Shown: positions 26,045 through 34,786 of the stretch, one piece after another | Numbering within the stretch: position 1 is the first letter of the stretch | Layout of the letters: every line of letters starts with the position of its first letter | DNA from: QYOJ01 sp964616825 | GTDB lineage: Bacteria; Bacteroidota; Bacteroidia; Bacteroidales; FEN-979 | DNA: 64,000 nt | Direction: 5' to 3' | Assembly (NCBI GenBank): GCA_964616825.1 | Contig: CAZTSX010000010.1 | Span: forward strand, 1 to 64,000 | Notes under the pieces: generated by a model | The model's database searches: none | The model's input: only the letters and a program-made list of their open reading frames with translations | What the model was told of the DNA's origin: nothing | Translations under genes and position numbers: made by a program

Positions 26045-27970
26045 ATGATTTACGGAGTTTCAAACCTGGCCATAATCATTTTTGTATTTATCGTTGCTGT
26101 TGTTCTGGGATTGTCCTTTTTCTTCGCCAGAAAAACAAAATCCTCAAAAGGCTACTACGCTGCCGGAGGAAAAATTCACTGGGGAGTTAATGGTATTGCA
26201 TTTGCCGGTGACTACCTGTCTGCAGCCTCTTTTCTGGGAATCTGTGGTATGATTGCCTTTGCTGGTTACGATGGATTTCTCTATTCTATTGGATTTCTTG
26301 CTGGCTGGGTCGTTGCCCTTTTCCTGGTTGCCGAACCCTTGAAAAGGCTTGGCAAGTATACATTTGCAGATGCGTTAGATGCAAAATTCAATTCGAAGTC
26401 GATCAAACTTGCTGCAGCAATAAGCACCCTTGTTGTCTCTATCTTCTATCTCATTCCTCAGATGGTTGGAGCAGGTGACCTGGTTGTTCCATTGCTTGGA
26501 CTGCCTCACTGGATGGGCGTTGTTATTGTTGGTTCGATTGTGATTTTTATCGTCGCCACTGCCGGTATGACATCAACCACCTATGTTCAGTTTATCAAAG
26601 GAGCCCTACTTGTTATTTTCTCAACAGTGCTTACTATATATGTGTTGAAAAACGGATTGACGTTAACTCCTAATGACGACTATCACAAATTCGCTAAAAT
26701 CGAGGCCCTTGTTGCTAATGATACAGTGGTAACCATTCCTGACGCCGAATATATTGTTGAAAAAACAAAAGTGGTTGGTAAGCTGGTGTTTGTGAAACTG
26801 GAGAAGTCGGATGGCCCATCCTGTTGGTATAAGTTATCCACAAAAGATGGCAATGCTTCACTGGATGAAGTGATCTATACGACTCTTCTGCCGGATGGAG
26901 AGAAATTATATAACGGGGCACCAAAAGAAGATGGGAAATTCTTCCAGGTCGGTCACCTCAGCAAAATCGTCATTAACGGCAAAGAGGTGGATAAGACAGG
27001 CCCTGTGGGTCCATTCAGGTTTTTGAAAACACTCGAGTCGAGTGAAGTGGTCCGTTTCACTAAAAAATCGTTCATGAATGGTGAAAACAAAATTACCGTC
27101 TGGTATCAGAATGTTACGCCAGGGAAAGCGGTGATGGAGCCGGGTTTAAAGTATAAATTATCAAAAGCATCCGGGGCTACAATCTGGGATAAATTGAATT
27201 TCTTGTCGTTGATGCTCGCCTTATTTTTAGGGACGTCGGCGTTACCACATATCCTGATCAGGTATTATACCGTACCCAATCAGCGTGCTGCCAGAAAATC
27301 CACCATCGTCGCCATTGCCGCCATCGGCTTCTTTTATATGTTAACACTGTTTATGGGACTTGGTGCTATGATCAACGGTGTTTTGGATGTTGAAAGCAGT
27401 AACATGTCGGGGCCACTTCTGGCTAAAGCATTTGGTGTTAGCCTGTTTGCCATCATATCGGCCATTGCATTTGCCACTGTACTTGGTACTGTGAGCGGAT
27501 TGATTATTGCCTCCTCCGGAGCTATCGCCCACGACTTTATTGACAACTACCTGAAAGTTCAGATGACGGATAAAGGTAAAGTGCGGGCAGGAAAAATTGC
27601 TGCTTTCTCCGTAGGTATCCTTGCCATAATTTTAGGTATCCTCTTTAAAGGGATGAATGTGTCATTCCTTGTCGGGCTGGCATTCGCCGTGGCAGCATCC
27701 GCTAACCTGCCTGCCATCTTATTCTTGCTGTTCTGGAAGAAAACTACGGCAAAAGGAATTGCATGGTCGGTCATTGTGGGTGTCGTATTCTCTATCGGTA
27801 TTATTCTTTTTTCACCATCCATGTGGGAAAGGTATGGACTGGCAGCATCTGATGCTCCTATTCCATTAGATAACCCCGGGATTATTTCAATCCCTTTGGC
27901 CGTGATTACACTTGTTGTTATTTCATTAATGACTCAGAAGGATAACGCAACCAAAGATTTTGCCAGATAA
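26045..27970 (+). CDS. ActP-like sodium:solute symporter with large internal insertion
   Basis: 641 residues. Helices and motifs of the SSF family are clear: SKGYYAAGGKIHWGVNGIAFAGDYLSAASFLG at the N-terminus, TFADALDAKF, and the C-terminal SGLIIASSGAIAHDFIDNY followed by paired helices. ActP proteins are usually about 550 residues. Here a soluble insertion of about 130 residues (around 222-355) sits between helices, with strands such as VVGKLVFVKLEKSDGPSCWY and GPVGPFRFLKT. Substrate is probably a short carboxylate such as acetate, but the insertion and lack of an acs gene nearby leave this open. Followed by a strong terminator. Confidence 0.88.
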   Translation: MIYGVSNLAIIIFVFIVAVVLGLSFFFARKTKSSKGYYAAGGKIHWGVNGIAFAGDYLSAASFLGICGMIAFAGYDGFLYSIGFLAGWVVALFLVAEPLKRLGKYTFADALDAKFNSKSIKLAAAISTLVVSIFYLIPQMVGAGDLVVPLLGLPHWMGVVIVGSIVIFIVATAGMTSTTYVQFIKGALLVIFSTVLTIYVLKNGLTLTPNDDYHKFAKIEALVANDTVVTIPDAEYIVEKTKVVGKLVFVKLEKSDGPSCWYKLSTKDGNASLDEVIYTTLLPDGEKLYNGAPKEDGKFFQVGHLSKIVINGKEVDKTGPVGPFRFLKTLESSEVVRFTKKSFMNGENKITVWYQNVTPGKAVMEPGLKYKLSKASGATIWDKLNFLSLMLALFLGTSALPHILIRYYTVPNQRAARKSTIVAIAAIGFFYMLTLFMGLGAMINGVLDVESSNMSGPLLAKAFGVSLFAIISAIAFATVLGTVSGLIIASSGAIAHDFIDNYLKVQMTDKGKVRAGKIAAFSVGILAIILGILFKGMNVSFLVGLAFAVAASANLPAILFLLFWKKTTAKGIAWSVIVGVVFSIGIILFSPSMWERYGLAASDAPIPLDNPGIISIPLAVITLVVISLMTQKDNATKDFAR

Positions 27971-27997
27971 CTGTTGACTACTATTGTTCACAAATCG

Positions 27998-28040
27998 AAA
28001 GCCAACCTGGTCCTTATTTACAGGTTGGCTTTCTTCTTTT
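27998..28040 (+). terminator. Rho-independent terminator after the symporter gene
   Basis: A perfect 12-base stem AAAGCCAACCTG (27998-28009) pairs with CAGGTTGGCTTT (28021-28032) around an 11-base loop and is followed by CTTCTTTT. It ends the symporter operon and insulates it from the gene at 28078. Confidence 0.9.
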
Positions 28041-28077
28041 CCTTATATTTACATGAAATTGCTTAAATTCCCTGTTC

Positions 28078-30369
28078 ATGAAGCGCTTATACAAGATTCT
28101 TATCTGGATCATAGGGAGCCTCCTGGGACTACTCCTGCTGATTCTTCTGGCAGCGCCTCCAATCACCCGGTTCGTGATTGAAAGCAACAGTGAAGAGTGG
28201 ATCGGACGTACCGTTGAAATTGATAAACTGGGAATTAATCTCCTCAACGGTCGTATTAACATCAAAGACCTTGCGCTGTATGAAGCGAATCAGGATACAG
28301 TTTTCTTTCACATGAATCACATCCTGTTGGATATCAATATCTGGAAACTTATCTGGGGAACTTATCATATCGAACAACTCCATATCGTGGATCCGTTTGT
28401 CAGGATCATTCAACATGGCGACTCGATGAACTTCTCTGATTTTATGATCCGGTTTCCAGCAGATACATCTGCAAAACCTGTCGATACCACAACCCCCGAA
28501 GAGATCAGGTATGTATTAGAAGATCTCTCAATCTCCGGTGGCAATATTCACTATATCAACCACGACTTTGGTGCTGATATTCAGATTGTTGAGATGACAT
28601 TGGACATTCCTGCAGTAGCCTGGGATGATCCGGAATTGGGTCTCGAATACAGCCTTTCGCTTGCATCCGGAGGAAATGTAAAAGGAAGTTTTCACCTGAA
28701 CCGGCAGAGTCTTGATTACACTCAGCAAGTAGACATAGACAGCCTCAATATCTCCTTCATCCTCCCTTACCTGAAACCCTATTTAAAGATAAAACAGCTT
28801 GACGGAGCTGCATTCATAACTATGGCTACCGGGGGAAATATCAACGATCCATACAGAACGGCAATGCAGGGCCAGGTAAACATTCGGGATTTTGATCTGA
28901 TGGGATCGGCTGAACAAAAAAAGGTTGCCTTTGATCAGTTCAGCATCGCCTTTGACTCCATGAATACCTACCAGGGCTTCGCGACAATCGGAGACATCCT
29001 GCTTGACGGACTGTACCTGAAAGAGGAGCGGTTCGATAGTATCGACTCCTTCTCGCGAATGATCATCCGGAATTTCGACGGCTATACCCCTGACGGAAAG
29101 CCTCCTGATTCCACTTTCATCATTGCCAGCCAATCAAATCCGGTGATTCTGCTGAAGGACTATATCGAAAAGATGCAGGAGGTGGTGGTGATTGACTCTT
29201 ATTTCGTCAAGCAGATCCAGCTTTCCAACGGGAAAATGGATTTCGTTGATCATACCTTGCTTGAGCCCAGTTCCACAAATATCGATAAACTGACTCTGGC
29301 TATCAAGAATATCTCTTCAGATAAAAACAGCAAGCGGGCAACCGGAACATTCAGTACGCGGGTTGAGGGGGATGGATGGATCAAAGCTGCATTCTCATTC
29401 TACGCATATGAACCTTTTGATTTCGATGCGACTTACCAACTGAAGAATGTTGCTCTAGTCGATTACAATCCATATTCTGTCTGGTATACGGATTACCCAT
29501 TTAAAAAAGGGCAGATCTTCTACAATGGAACCATCTCTTCCAGGAATCATGTAGTTAAAATGAACAACAAATTATTTGTGAAAAATATCTACCTGGCAGA
29601 GAAGGTCGATAACAATGTGGGAATGCACCTTCCGCTGAAGCTGATCCTGGCTATCATCCGTGATAAAGAGGGAAATATTTCACTCGAATTTCCGGTGGAA
29701 GGAGATCTGAAAGATCCTAAAATCAACTATTGGAATCTGATCGGCCAGGCATTGAAGAATCTCTTTAAGAAAATCTTCTCCCCACCATCAAAGCAACTGG
29801 CGATAATATACGGGGAAAAGGTGAAGCTATTCAAGGAGATTCCATTTAATTACGGACAGGTTCAGGCAAACAAGAAGCAGGAGGAACAACTGACGAAGCT
29901 GGCCAGGGTGATGAAGGAGAAACCTCCGTTGATACTTGAATTTTCACAATCCATTGATACAGCGACCGAACTTGAATTTCTGGCCTGTTTCGAAGCCAAG
30001 AAACGATTCATTTTTGATACCCTTAATAAAAAAGTCCTTCCCGGTTCCATTACCCAGGCCAAACGAAGGCAGATCAACAACCTCTCCAACACCAATAAGA
30101 AATTCAATCAGTGGCTCGACAAACAGCTGGCTAATACCGATCCGGAGCTCTCTCCGCTGGAGAAATGCTTGCGCTTAATTGATGAGGCAGAGTTACTGGC
30201 AATCCAACAAACCAGGATGGAAAAAAGAAACCTAATAGTCGAAAATTACCTGCTGAATTCTCTCGGCATTCCCAATTCCCGTTTTAAGGTATATACAAAT
30301 CGTGACCCGGAACAAATCCCTGATAAAGACAGGCCTCGTTACCTGATCTTCTTTTCAATTGAAGAATAA
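28078..30369 (+). CDS. AsmA-like / DUF748 domain protein
   Basis: 763 residues. One N-terminal helix (about 4-26, KILIWIIGSLLGLLLLILLA) is followed by PITRFVIESNSEEWIGRTVE, matching the opening of DUF748/AsmA proteins. Long beta-strand repeats then occur with INIKDLALYE, YHIEQLHIVDPFVRIIQHG and LEDLSISGGNIHYINHDFG. The C-terminal quarter (NVGMHLPLKLILAIIRDKEG, then KLFKEIPFNYGQVQANKKQE) is the conserved DUF748 end. AsmA-like proteins bridge inner and outer membranes and are linked to lipid transport or envelope assembly. It stands alone between a terminator and a promoter element for the next gene. Confidence 0.82.
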   Translation: MKRLYKILIWIIGSLLGLLLLILLAAPPITRFVIESNSEEWIGRTVEIDKLGINLLNGRINIKDLALYEANQDTVFFHMNHILLDINIWKLIWGTYHIEQLHIVDPFVRIIQHGDSMNFSDFMIRFPADTSAKPVDTTTPEEIRYVLEDLSISGGNIHYINHDFGADIQIVEMTLDIPAVAWDDPELGLEYSLSLASGGNVKGSFHLNRQSLDYTQQVDIDSLNISFILPYLKPYLKIKQLDGAAFITMATGGNINDPYRTAMQGQVNIRDFDLMGSAEQKKVAFDQFSIAFDSMNTYQGFATIGDILLDGLYLKEERFDSIDSFSRMIIRNFDGYTPDGKPPDSTFIIASQSNPVILLKDYIEKMQEVVVIDSYFVKQIQLSNGKMDFVDHTLLEPSSTNIDKLTLAIKNISSDKNSKRATGTFSTRVEGDGWIKAAFSFYAYEPFDFDATYQLKNVALVDYNPYSVWYTDYPFKKGQIFYNGTISSRNHVVKMNNKLFVKNIYLAEKVDNNVGMHLPLKLILAIIRDKEGNISLEFPVEGDLKDPKINYWNLIGQALKNLFKKIFSPPSKQLAIIYGEKVKLFKEIPFNYGQVQANKKQEEQLTKLARVMKEKPPLILEFSQSIDTATELEFLACFEAKKRFIFDTLNKKVLPGSITQAKRRQINNLSNTNKKFNQWLDKQLANTDPELSPLEKCLRLIDEAELLAIQQTRMEKRNLIVENYLLNSLGIPNSRFKVYTNRDPEQIPDKDRPRYLIFFSIEE

Positions 30370-30374
30370 AATCC

Positions 30375-30382
30375 TATATTTG
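30375..30382 (+). promoter_or_regulatory. -7 element TATATTTG, leaderless receiver gene
   Basis: TATATTTG matches TANNTTTG and ends five bases before the ATG at 30388, so the mRNA is expected to start at or within a few bases of the start codon. Confidence 0.5.
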
Positions 30383-30387
30383 CGTTT

Positions 30388-30747
30388 ATGAAAAAGGTGT
30401 TAATCATTGACGATGACAAGGTGTTCAGAACCTCATTAACAAAAATGCTTGTCAAGGCCGGTTATGCAACGGTTACAGCCAGTGAAGGTGAAGAGGGATT
30501 AACCCTCTTTAAAGAAGGAGATATTGACCTGGTAATTACAGATATCATCATGCCCAGGATGGAAGGCATAGAAACCATCGTTGAACTCCGTAAGTTACAG
30601 TCAGATTTGAAGATCATTGCTATATCAGGAGGAGGAAAGTTACCACCTGAAAAACACCTGCAAAATGCCAAAGCACTCAAAGTCAATGCCGTCCTTAAAA
30701 AACCATTTTCATTCAAACAGCTTGAAGCGATTTTGAGTACCCTGTGA
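30388..30747 (+). CDS. Single-domain response regulator (CheY-like receiver)
   Basis: 119 residues covering a full receiver fold and nothing else. The acidic pair is in VLIIDDDKVF, the phospho-acceptor Asp in LVITDIIMPRMEG (about residue 53), the switch Ser in IIAISGGG and the conserved Lys in AVLKKPF. No output domain is present, so it signals by protein interaction. No histidine kinase is adjacent. It overlaps nothing and converges on the HD protein gene. Confidence 0.93.
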   Translation: MKKVLIIDDDKVFRTSLTKMLVKAGYATVTASEGEEGLTLFKEGDIDLVITDIIMPRMEGIETIVELRKLQSDLKIIAISGGGKLPPEKHLQNAKALKVNAVLKKPFSFKQLEAILSTL

Positions 30748-30755
30748 TCAGAACA

Positions 30756-31316
30756 TTACAGACCGATTTCCTCCGCCACAGGCAACATTGATTCGATCGC
30801 CAGGGCGGCAAATTCGGGTAACGGAATCCCGATTTTTTCACACTCCAGGATGATTTCCCGATTTACTGAGGCAGCAAACGCCTTCGCTTTCATTCGTTTC
30901 ACAACCGACTTTGGCTTTACGCTGGAAAGTTTTTTATCCGGATAAACGTAGGTGGTTGCAAAAATTAACCCGGTAATGGTCTCTCCCGCAGCCAGCGCAT
31001 GCTGGAATTCAGTGTGCCGGTCTTTCCCTGAAGAGCATTCGTTGTGCATCCGGATCACATCCAGGATCTCCGGATCGACATCATAATCCTTCAGTAACAC
31101 CTCCGTCTGGGTACCATGAGCTGTCGGTTCGGCGTTCGTGACCTCCACATCCAGGTCGTGCAGCAACCCAGCCATCGCCCATTTTTCCTCATCCCTGCCA
31201 AGTCTCCTGGCCAATCCCCTCATGACGGCTTCTGAGGCGAGAGAGTGAAAGATCATTTTTTCGTTCTTGATATGAGTGTTGATTAATTCAATGGCTTGTG
31301 CTCTGGTTAAAGGCAT
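30756..31316 (-). CDS. HD-domain hydrolase (HDIG type)
   Basis: 186 residues. His of EKMIFHSLASEAVMRGLARR, the HD pair in AMAGLLHDLDVE (about residue 53) and the histidine in VIRMHNECSS form the usual HD metal-binding set, followed by HALAAGETITGLIFATTYVYP. This pattern is that of small stand-alone HDIG proteins in anaerobes. The nucleotide or phosphoester substrate is unknown. The gene converges on the receiver gene, eight bases away. Confidence 0.85.
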   Translation of the reverse strand: MPLTRAQAIELINTHIKNEKMIFHSLASEAVMRGLARRLGRDEEKWAMAGLLHDLDVEVTNAEPTAHGTQTEVLLKDYDVDPEILDVIRMHNECSSGKDRHTEFQHALAAGETITGLIFATTYVYPDKKLSSVKPKSVVKRMKAKAFAASVNREIILECEKIGIPLPEFAALAIESMLPVAEEIGL

Positions 31317-31330
31317 GTGTTAAAATAATT

Positions 31331-31366
31331 AATTGGCGAACTGGTGAATTGGTGAACTAGTGAGTT
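31331..31366. repeat. CTGGTGAATT-type word repeat, left inverted arm
   Basis: AATTGGCGAACTGGTGAATT followed by GGTGAACTAGTGAGTT is a tandem of TGGTGAA-like words. It aligns at 26 of 36 positions with the reverse complement of 31434-31469. The 237-base gap 31317-31559 contains only this pair and AT-rich sequence; no gene is supported. Confidence 0.65.
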
Positions 31367-31433
31367 GAAGATTTTTAAACAAAAGTATTACCTTTTTGAA
31401 ATATCTGGATTAATGAAGAAAATCATAAAAAAT

Positions 31434-31480
31434 AACTCACCAACTTGCAAGCTCACCAATTCGCCAACTCACCCTCTCAA
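31434..31480. repeat. CTCACCAATT-type word repeat, right inverted arm
   Basis: AACTCACCAACTTGCAAG, then CTCACCAATTCGCCAACTCA, then CCCTCTC: tandem CTCACCAA words, inverted relative to 31331-31366 with 67 bases between the arms. Confidence 0.65.
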
Positions 31481-31559
31481 ATACAGCATTTTACAAAAAA
31501 AGTGCTGCCAAACATATAACCTTTTACCCCTGAACCGGATTAATGTCTAAAAATTGAAC

Positions 31560-34025
31560 ATGAAACGAATCAGGATTACTTGGGCTTTGCTTTTGACGTT
31601 GGGTTTTTTGGGTCCCAGTTGTGTGATCGGCAACGAAATCTCATCTGCACAATCGGGGAACTGGGGCAGCACGACCACATGGGTTGGAGGTGAAATTCCC
31701 ACCGATAACGACAATGTGACCATCCTGGATGGACATACTGTAGTAGTTGAAGCGAGCGGGAAACATTGTGGAGACCTCACCGTACATACAGGAGGGAAAC
31801 TCTATACGAATAACTCATCAACAGGATCTTATCCCCGATACATTTATACTTATGGGGATATCCTTTGTCATGGTCAGATCGGTAACGGAGTAATATACGA
31901 TCGGATCGGGTTCAATATCGAAGGAACTTCCTGTACTATCTCGGGAAACGGGATATTTAATGCATCCCGAATCCGGAAGTATAAAAATGATCATGATACC
32001 ACCACATTGACAATCTACATGCTTGTTTCGTTAGATTATGGAGGAACCGCATTCTACAACAACAAATCGGGCACTGTATTCAACTTGATCGTCGAAGAGG
32101 GGGATACACTTACAATACCCGGTGACGGAATTTCGGCCGGGAACATCGCTATCGACGGTATCAACGGGGGTGCCAGTTCCACTGGCGGCGGGTCAATCAC
32201 GGTGGATGGAACCCTCCTGGTATCCGGGATCCTTTATCTGACAAACAGCAATTCGGCCAATCCGGTTTCTGTTGTAATTCACGATGGAGGTGTGATCGAG
32301 ACAGCCTCAATCAACTGTCCGAACAGCGGTTCATCCGGTCATACATTTACCATCAACAACGGGGGGCAACTTACCCTGACCTCAGGTGATTGGGGCGAGA
32401 TCGGATTTACGAACAATAGTTACATTTTTGAAACCGGATCTACTGTCGAATACTCTGGTGACACCGCACAAACTGTCGGGAATCCTTCCAGCTACCATCA
32501 TTTGGTAATATCGGGAACAGGGCTGAAAACCATCAGTACCGATCTGGAATCGGGGGGAAATCTATCAATAGAAGACAGTGCCACACTGGAACTGGAAGCC
32601 GGAAAATCATTTACCGTATCAGGAAATTGTACGCTCTCAGGGGAGGAGTGCATGTTGTTGAAATCGCCTGCTGATTCCGGAGCTACCGCTTCCTTCATCC
32701 ACAACGGATCAATAAGCGGTAATGGAACAGTGACGATCGAGAGATATATTAAAAAATACCAGAGTACGGATGATTCAAGGTATCATATGCTATCCAGCCC
32801 TGTTACGTCCCAGGCTATCCAACCCGAATTTGTCGGCGATCCCCCTGAAGCGGAAGTTGATTTTTACCGGTGGGAAGAGACAACCGGAACATGGATCAAC
32901 TGCAAAGACGAAACCGGGATGTGGAATACCGTTTTCCAGGCAGGCGACAACCGGAACTTCATTCCGGTTCGCGGTTACCTGGTGGCCTATCCTGAAGATG
33001 TGACAAAGAGTTTTACCGGCTCCCTGAATACCGGGGATCTTTCGCCAGGCATTACATATACTTCAGGAGTTTATGCCGGTTTCAACCTGACCGGCAATCC
33101 ATTTACATCGGCATTGAATGGAGAGATCGATAGTTGGGTGAAGAGCAATGTCGATAACGCGATCTGGGTGTGGGATGGTGAAACAGGGAATTATAAGAGC
33201 TGGAATGGAAGTGTAGGGACGCTGACAGATGGGATCATTCCGGCAATGCAGGGCTTTTTTGTTCATACGAATAGCTCTTCTCCTTCGCTCACCATTCCTG
33301 CCTCGTCCCGCGTTCATGCCACGCAAACGTTCTACAAAATAACGCTGGAAAACACCCTTTATATAACTGTAAAGATGGATCGGTTGCGTGATGGTGTAGT
33401 CATTCAATGTAACGACTCAGCTTCCGTAAGTTACGATGGCAACTATGATGTCCTGAAAATGTTCGGATCGCAGGATGCCCCACAGATTTTCATCGAAGAG
33501 GATGAGATTAATCTCTCAATAGATGTCCGTCCATCGGGTGCATCTGGGTGGTATTTTCCACTTGGATTCATTGCAGGAAACACAGGCGAACATCAATTGA
33601 TATTCGAAGGGGTTGAAACCTTCCTGACAGGAGAAAATATTTATCTTGAAGATCATCTGGAGCAACTGATAACGAATTTACGAACCGATACGGTCTACTC
33701 ATTCTATGCGGAGGAAGGCCCTCAATCCGACCGGTTTACTGTCAGGTTTGGAGACCCGGCCTCACTCAGTCAAACAGAAAGCGAACAGCATATTACACTT
33801 ATGACTAGAGGCAATATTCTGATTATCAATGGTCTGAACAACTCACACTATTCCACATATACACAGCTTTATGACCTGACTGGCAGAATGGTTCATGCTC
33901 AACATGTGAAATCAGATAATAACCAAATAGAGACTTCAGTTCCTGCGGGATATTACCTTGTCAGAATAGATACCGGAAAAGAGATCCTAACCAGGAAAAT
34001 CTACTTATCCGGAAAGATTAATTGA
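31560..34025 (+). CDS. Large secreted T9SS cargo with beta-helix-like repeats
   Basis: 821 residues from the ATG at 31560. Signal MKRIRITWALLLTLGFLGPS, then SAQSGNWGSTTTWVGGEIPT and DNVTILDGHTVVVEASG, an opening common in Bacteroidota secreted surface proteins (G8-like). Strand repeats such as ITVDGTLLVSGILYLTNSNS and LSIEDSATLELEAGKSFTVS suggest a beta-helix to about residue 385. A second part (about 395-590) holds RYHMLSSPVTSQAIQPEF and FNLTGNPFTSALNGEIDSW, a segment repeatedly found before T9SS tails. The end (YTQLYDLTGRMVHAQH ... YYLVRIDTGKEILTRKIYL) is a type-A T9SS sorting domain. The ligand or polymer bound is unknown. It is followed 21 bases later by the PID-CTERM-like gene. Confidence 0.85.
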   Translation: MKRIRITWALLLTLGFLGPSCVIGNEISSAQSGNWGSTTTWVGGEIPTDNDNVTILDGHTVVVEASGKHCGDLTVHTGGKLYTNNSSTGSYPRYIYTYGDILCHGQIGNGVIYDRIGFNIEGTSCTISGNGIFNASRIRKYKNDHDTTTLTIYMLVSLDYGGTAFYNNKSGTVFNLIVEEGDTLTIPGDGISAGNIAIDGINGGASSTGGGSITVDGTLLVSGILYLTNSNSANPVSVVIHDGGVIETASINCPNSGSSGHTFTINNGGQLTLTSGDWGEIGFTNNSYIFETGSTVEYSGDTAQTVGNPSSYHHLVISGTGLKTISTDLESGGNLSIEDSATLELEAGKSFTVSGNCTLSGEECMLLKSPADSGATASFIHNGSISGNGTVTIERYIKKYQSTDDSRYHMLSSPVTSQAIQPEFVGDPPEAEVDFYRWEETTGTWINCKDETGMWNTVFQAGDNRNFIPVRGYLVAYPEDVTKSFTGSLNTGDLSPGITYTSGVYAGFNLTGNPFTSALNGEIDSWVKSNVDNAIWVWDGETGNYKSWNGSVGTLTDGIIPAMQGFFVHTNSSSPSLTIPASSRVHATQTFYKITLENTLYITVKMDRLRDGVVIQCNDSASVSYDGNYDVLKMFGSQDAPQIFIEEDEINLSIDVRPSGASGWYFPLGFIAGNTGEHQLIFEGVETFLTGENIYLEDHLEQLITNLRTDTVYSFYAEEGPQSDRFTVRFGDPASLSQTESEQHITLMTRGNILIINGLNNSHYSTYTQLYDLTGRMVHAQHVKSDNNQIETSVPAGYYLVRIDTGKEILTRKIYLSGKIN

Positions 34026-34046
34026 AGATAACAAGATCACAAAGAG

Positions 34047-34283
34047 ATGAAAAAGAATTGGAAAGTAATTGGTTTGGGGATTATTTGCTGGGCAGGGATC
34101 TCCATTTCGGGATGGGCAGATCCACCGGATACCCCCCCTCCTATGCCTGGTAATCATGGCCAGAATGGAAATGCACCTGTAGGAGCACCAATTGATGGCG
34201 GACTGGGAATCTTACTGGCGCTGGGTGCTACTTATGGAAGCAGAAAGGCGTATCAAGCGTGGAAGAAAAAACGTGAGACGTAG
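34047..34283 (+). CDS. Small PID-CTERM-like sorted protein
   Basis: 78 residues. Signal (WKVIGLGIICWAGISISGWA), a Pro/Gly/Asn-rich mature part (DPPDTPPPMPGNHGQNGNAP) and the C-terminal block APIDGGLGILLALGATYGSR ending in a basic tail. A PIDGG motif, a short hydrophobic helix and basic residues form a tripartite sorting signal like the PID-CTERM class in Bacteroidota. The final KRET and the TAG stop are encoded inside a CGTGAGA word repeat. It lies directly after a T9SS cargo gene, a frequent pairing in this phylum. No exosortase or sortase is in the window. Confidence 0.75.
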   Translation: MKKNWKVIGLGIICWAGISISGWADPPDTPPPMPGNHGQNGNAPVGAPIDGGLGILLALGATYGSRKAYQAWKKKRET

Positions 34284-34297
34284 GACGTGAGACGTAT
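34267..34297. repeat. ACGTGAG word repeat at a gene end
   Basis: AACGTGAGACGTAGGACGTG followed by AGACGTATC contains the word ACGTGAGACGTA twice in tandem. The first copy supplies codons CGT GAG ACG and the TAG stop of the small PID-CTERM-like protein. Confidence 0.65.
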
Positions 34298-34301
34298 CTT
34301 A

Positions 34302-34760
34302 TCAACGCTTCTTCTCGAAAAATACCTTCAACAATTTACTGCATTGTTCCGCGAGGATTCCAGAGGTTACCTTTGTCTTCGGATGTAGCAGAGGGTGCTC
34401 CACCAACCTGAAGCCCCGTTTTTCATCCTCAGCGCCAAATACAATTCTCCCGATCTGTGTCCAGAAAGCTGCTCCGGCACACATCACACAGGGCTCCAGT
34501 GTTACATAAAGAGTACATTCGTTCAGGTATTTTCCTCCCAGGTTCGATGAAGCAGCTGTGAATGCCTGCATCTCCGCATGAGCAGTTACATCGTTCAGGA
34601 TTTCGGTCAGGTTATGAGCCCGGGCCAGTACCTCATTTTCACATACGATGACAGCTCCCGCCGGGACTTCCTGTTTGTCAAATGCTTTGGCTGCTTCCTT
34701 CAGCGCCTCATTCATGAAGTATTCATCGGAAAAGAGTTCGTATGAAGTACCGGAAGGCAT
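34302..34760 (-). CDS. tadA: tRNA-specific adenosine deaminase
   Basis: 152 residues. The zinc site is complete: HAEMQAF (His plus catalytic Glu, about residue 60) and PCVMCAGAAFW (two cysteines). AGAVIVCENEVLARAHNLTE and AEDEKRGFRLVEHPLLHPKT are typical TadA segments, distinguishing it from cytidine or guanine deaminases. The enzyme converts A34 of tRNA-Arg(ACG) to inosine in the cytoplasm. The N-terminal MPSGTSYELFSDEYFM is slightly longer than in E. coli. It is downstream of the BNR protein gene on the same strand but a 26-base gap and unrelated role suggest loose linkage. Confidence 0.93.
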   Translation of the reverse strand: MPSGTSYELFSDEYFMNEALKEAAKAFDKQEVPAGAVIVCENEVLARAHNLTEILNDVTAHAEMQAFTAASSNLGGKYLNECTLYVTLEPCVMCAGAAFWTQIGRIVFGAEDEKRGFRLVEHPLLHPKTKVTSGILAEQCSKLLKVFFEKKR

Positions 34761-34786
34761 AGAAAAAAGCTTTTTTCAACGTTCGC

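Noticed and set aside
31365..31550. 61-residue plus-strand ORF in the HD/T9SS gap
   Set aside because: It is made largely of the inverted word repeat (PTCKLTNSPTHPL) and AT-rich sequence, with no ribosome site or family resemblance.
34762..34777. GAAAAAAGCTTTTTTC palindrome as a terminator
   Set aside because: The stem has only one G-C core pair step and no separate T-tract; too weak to call.
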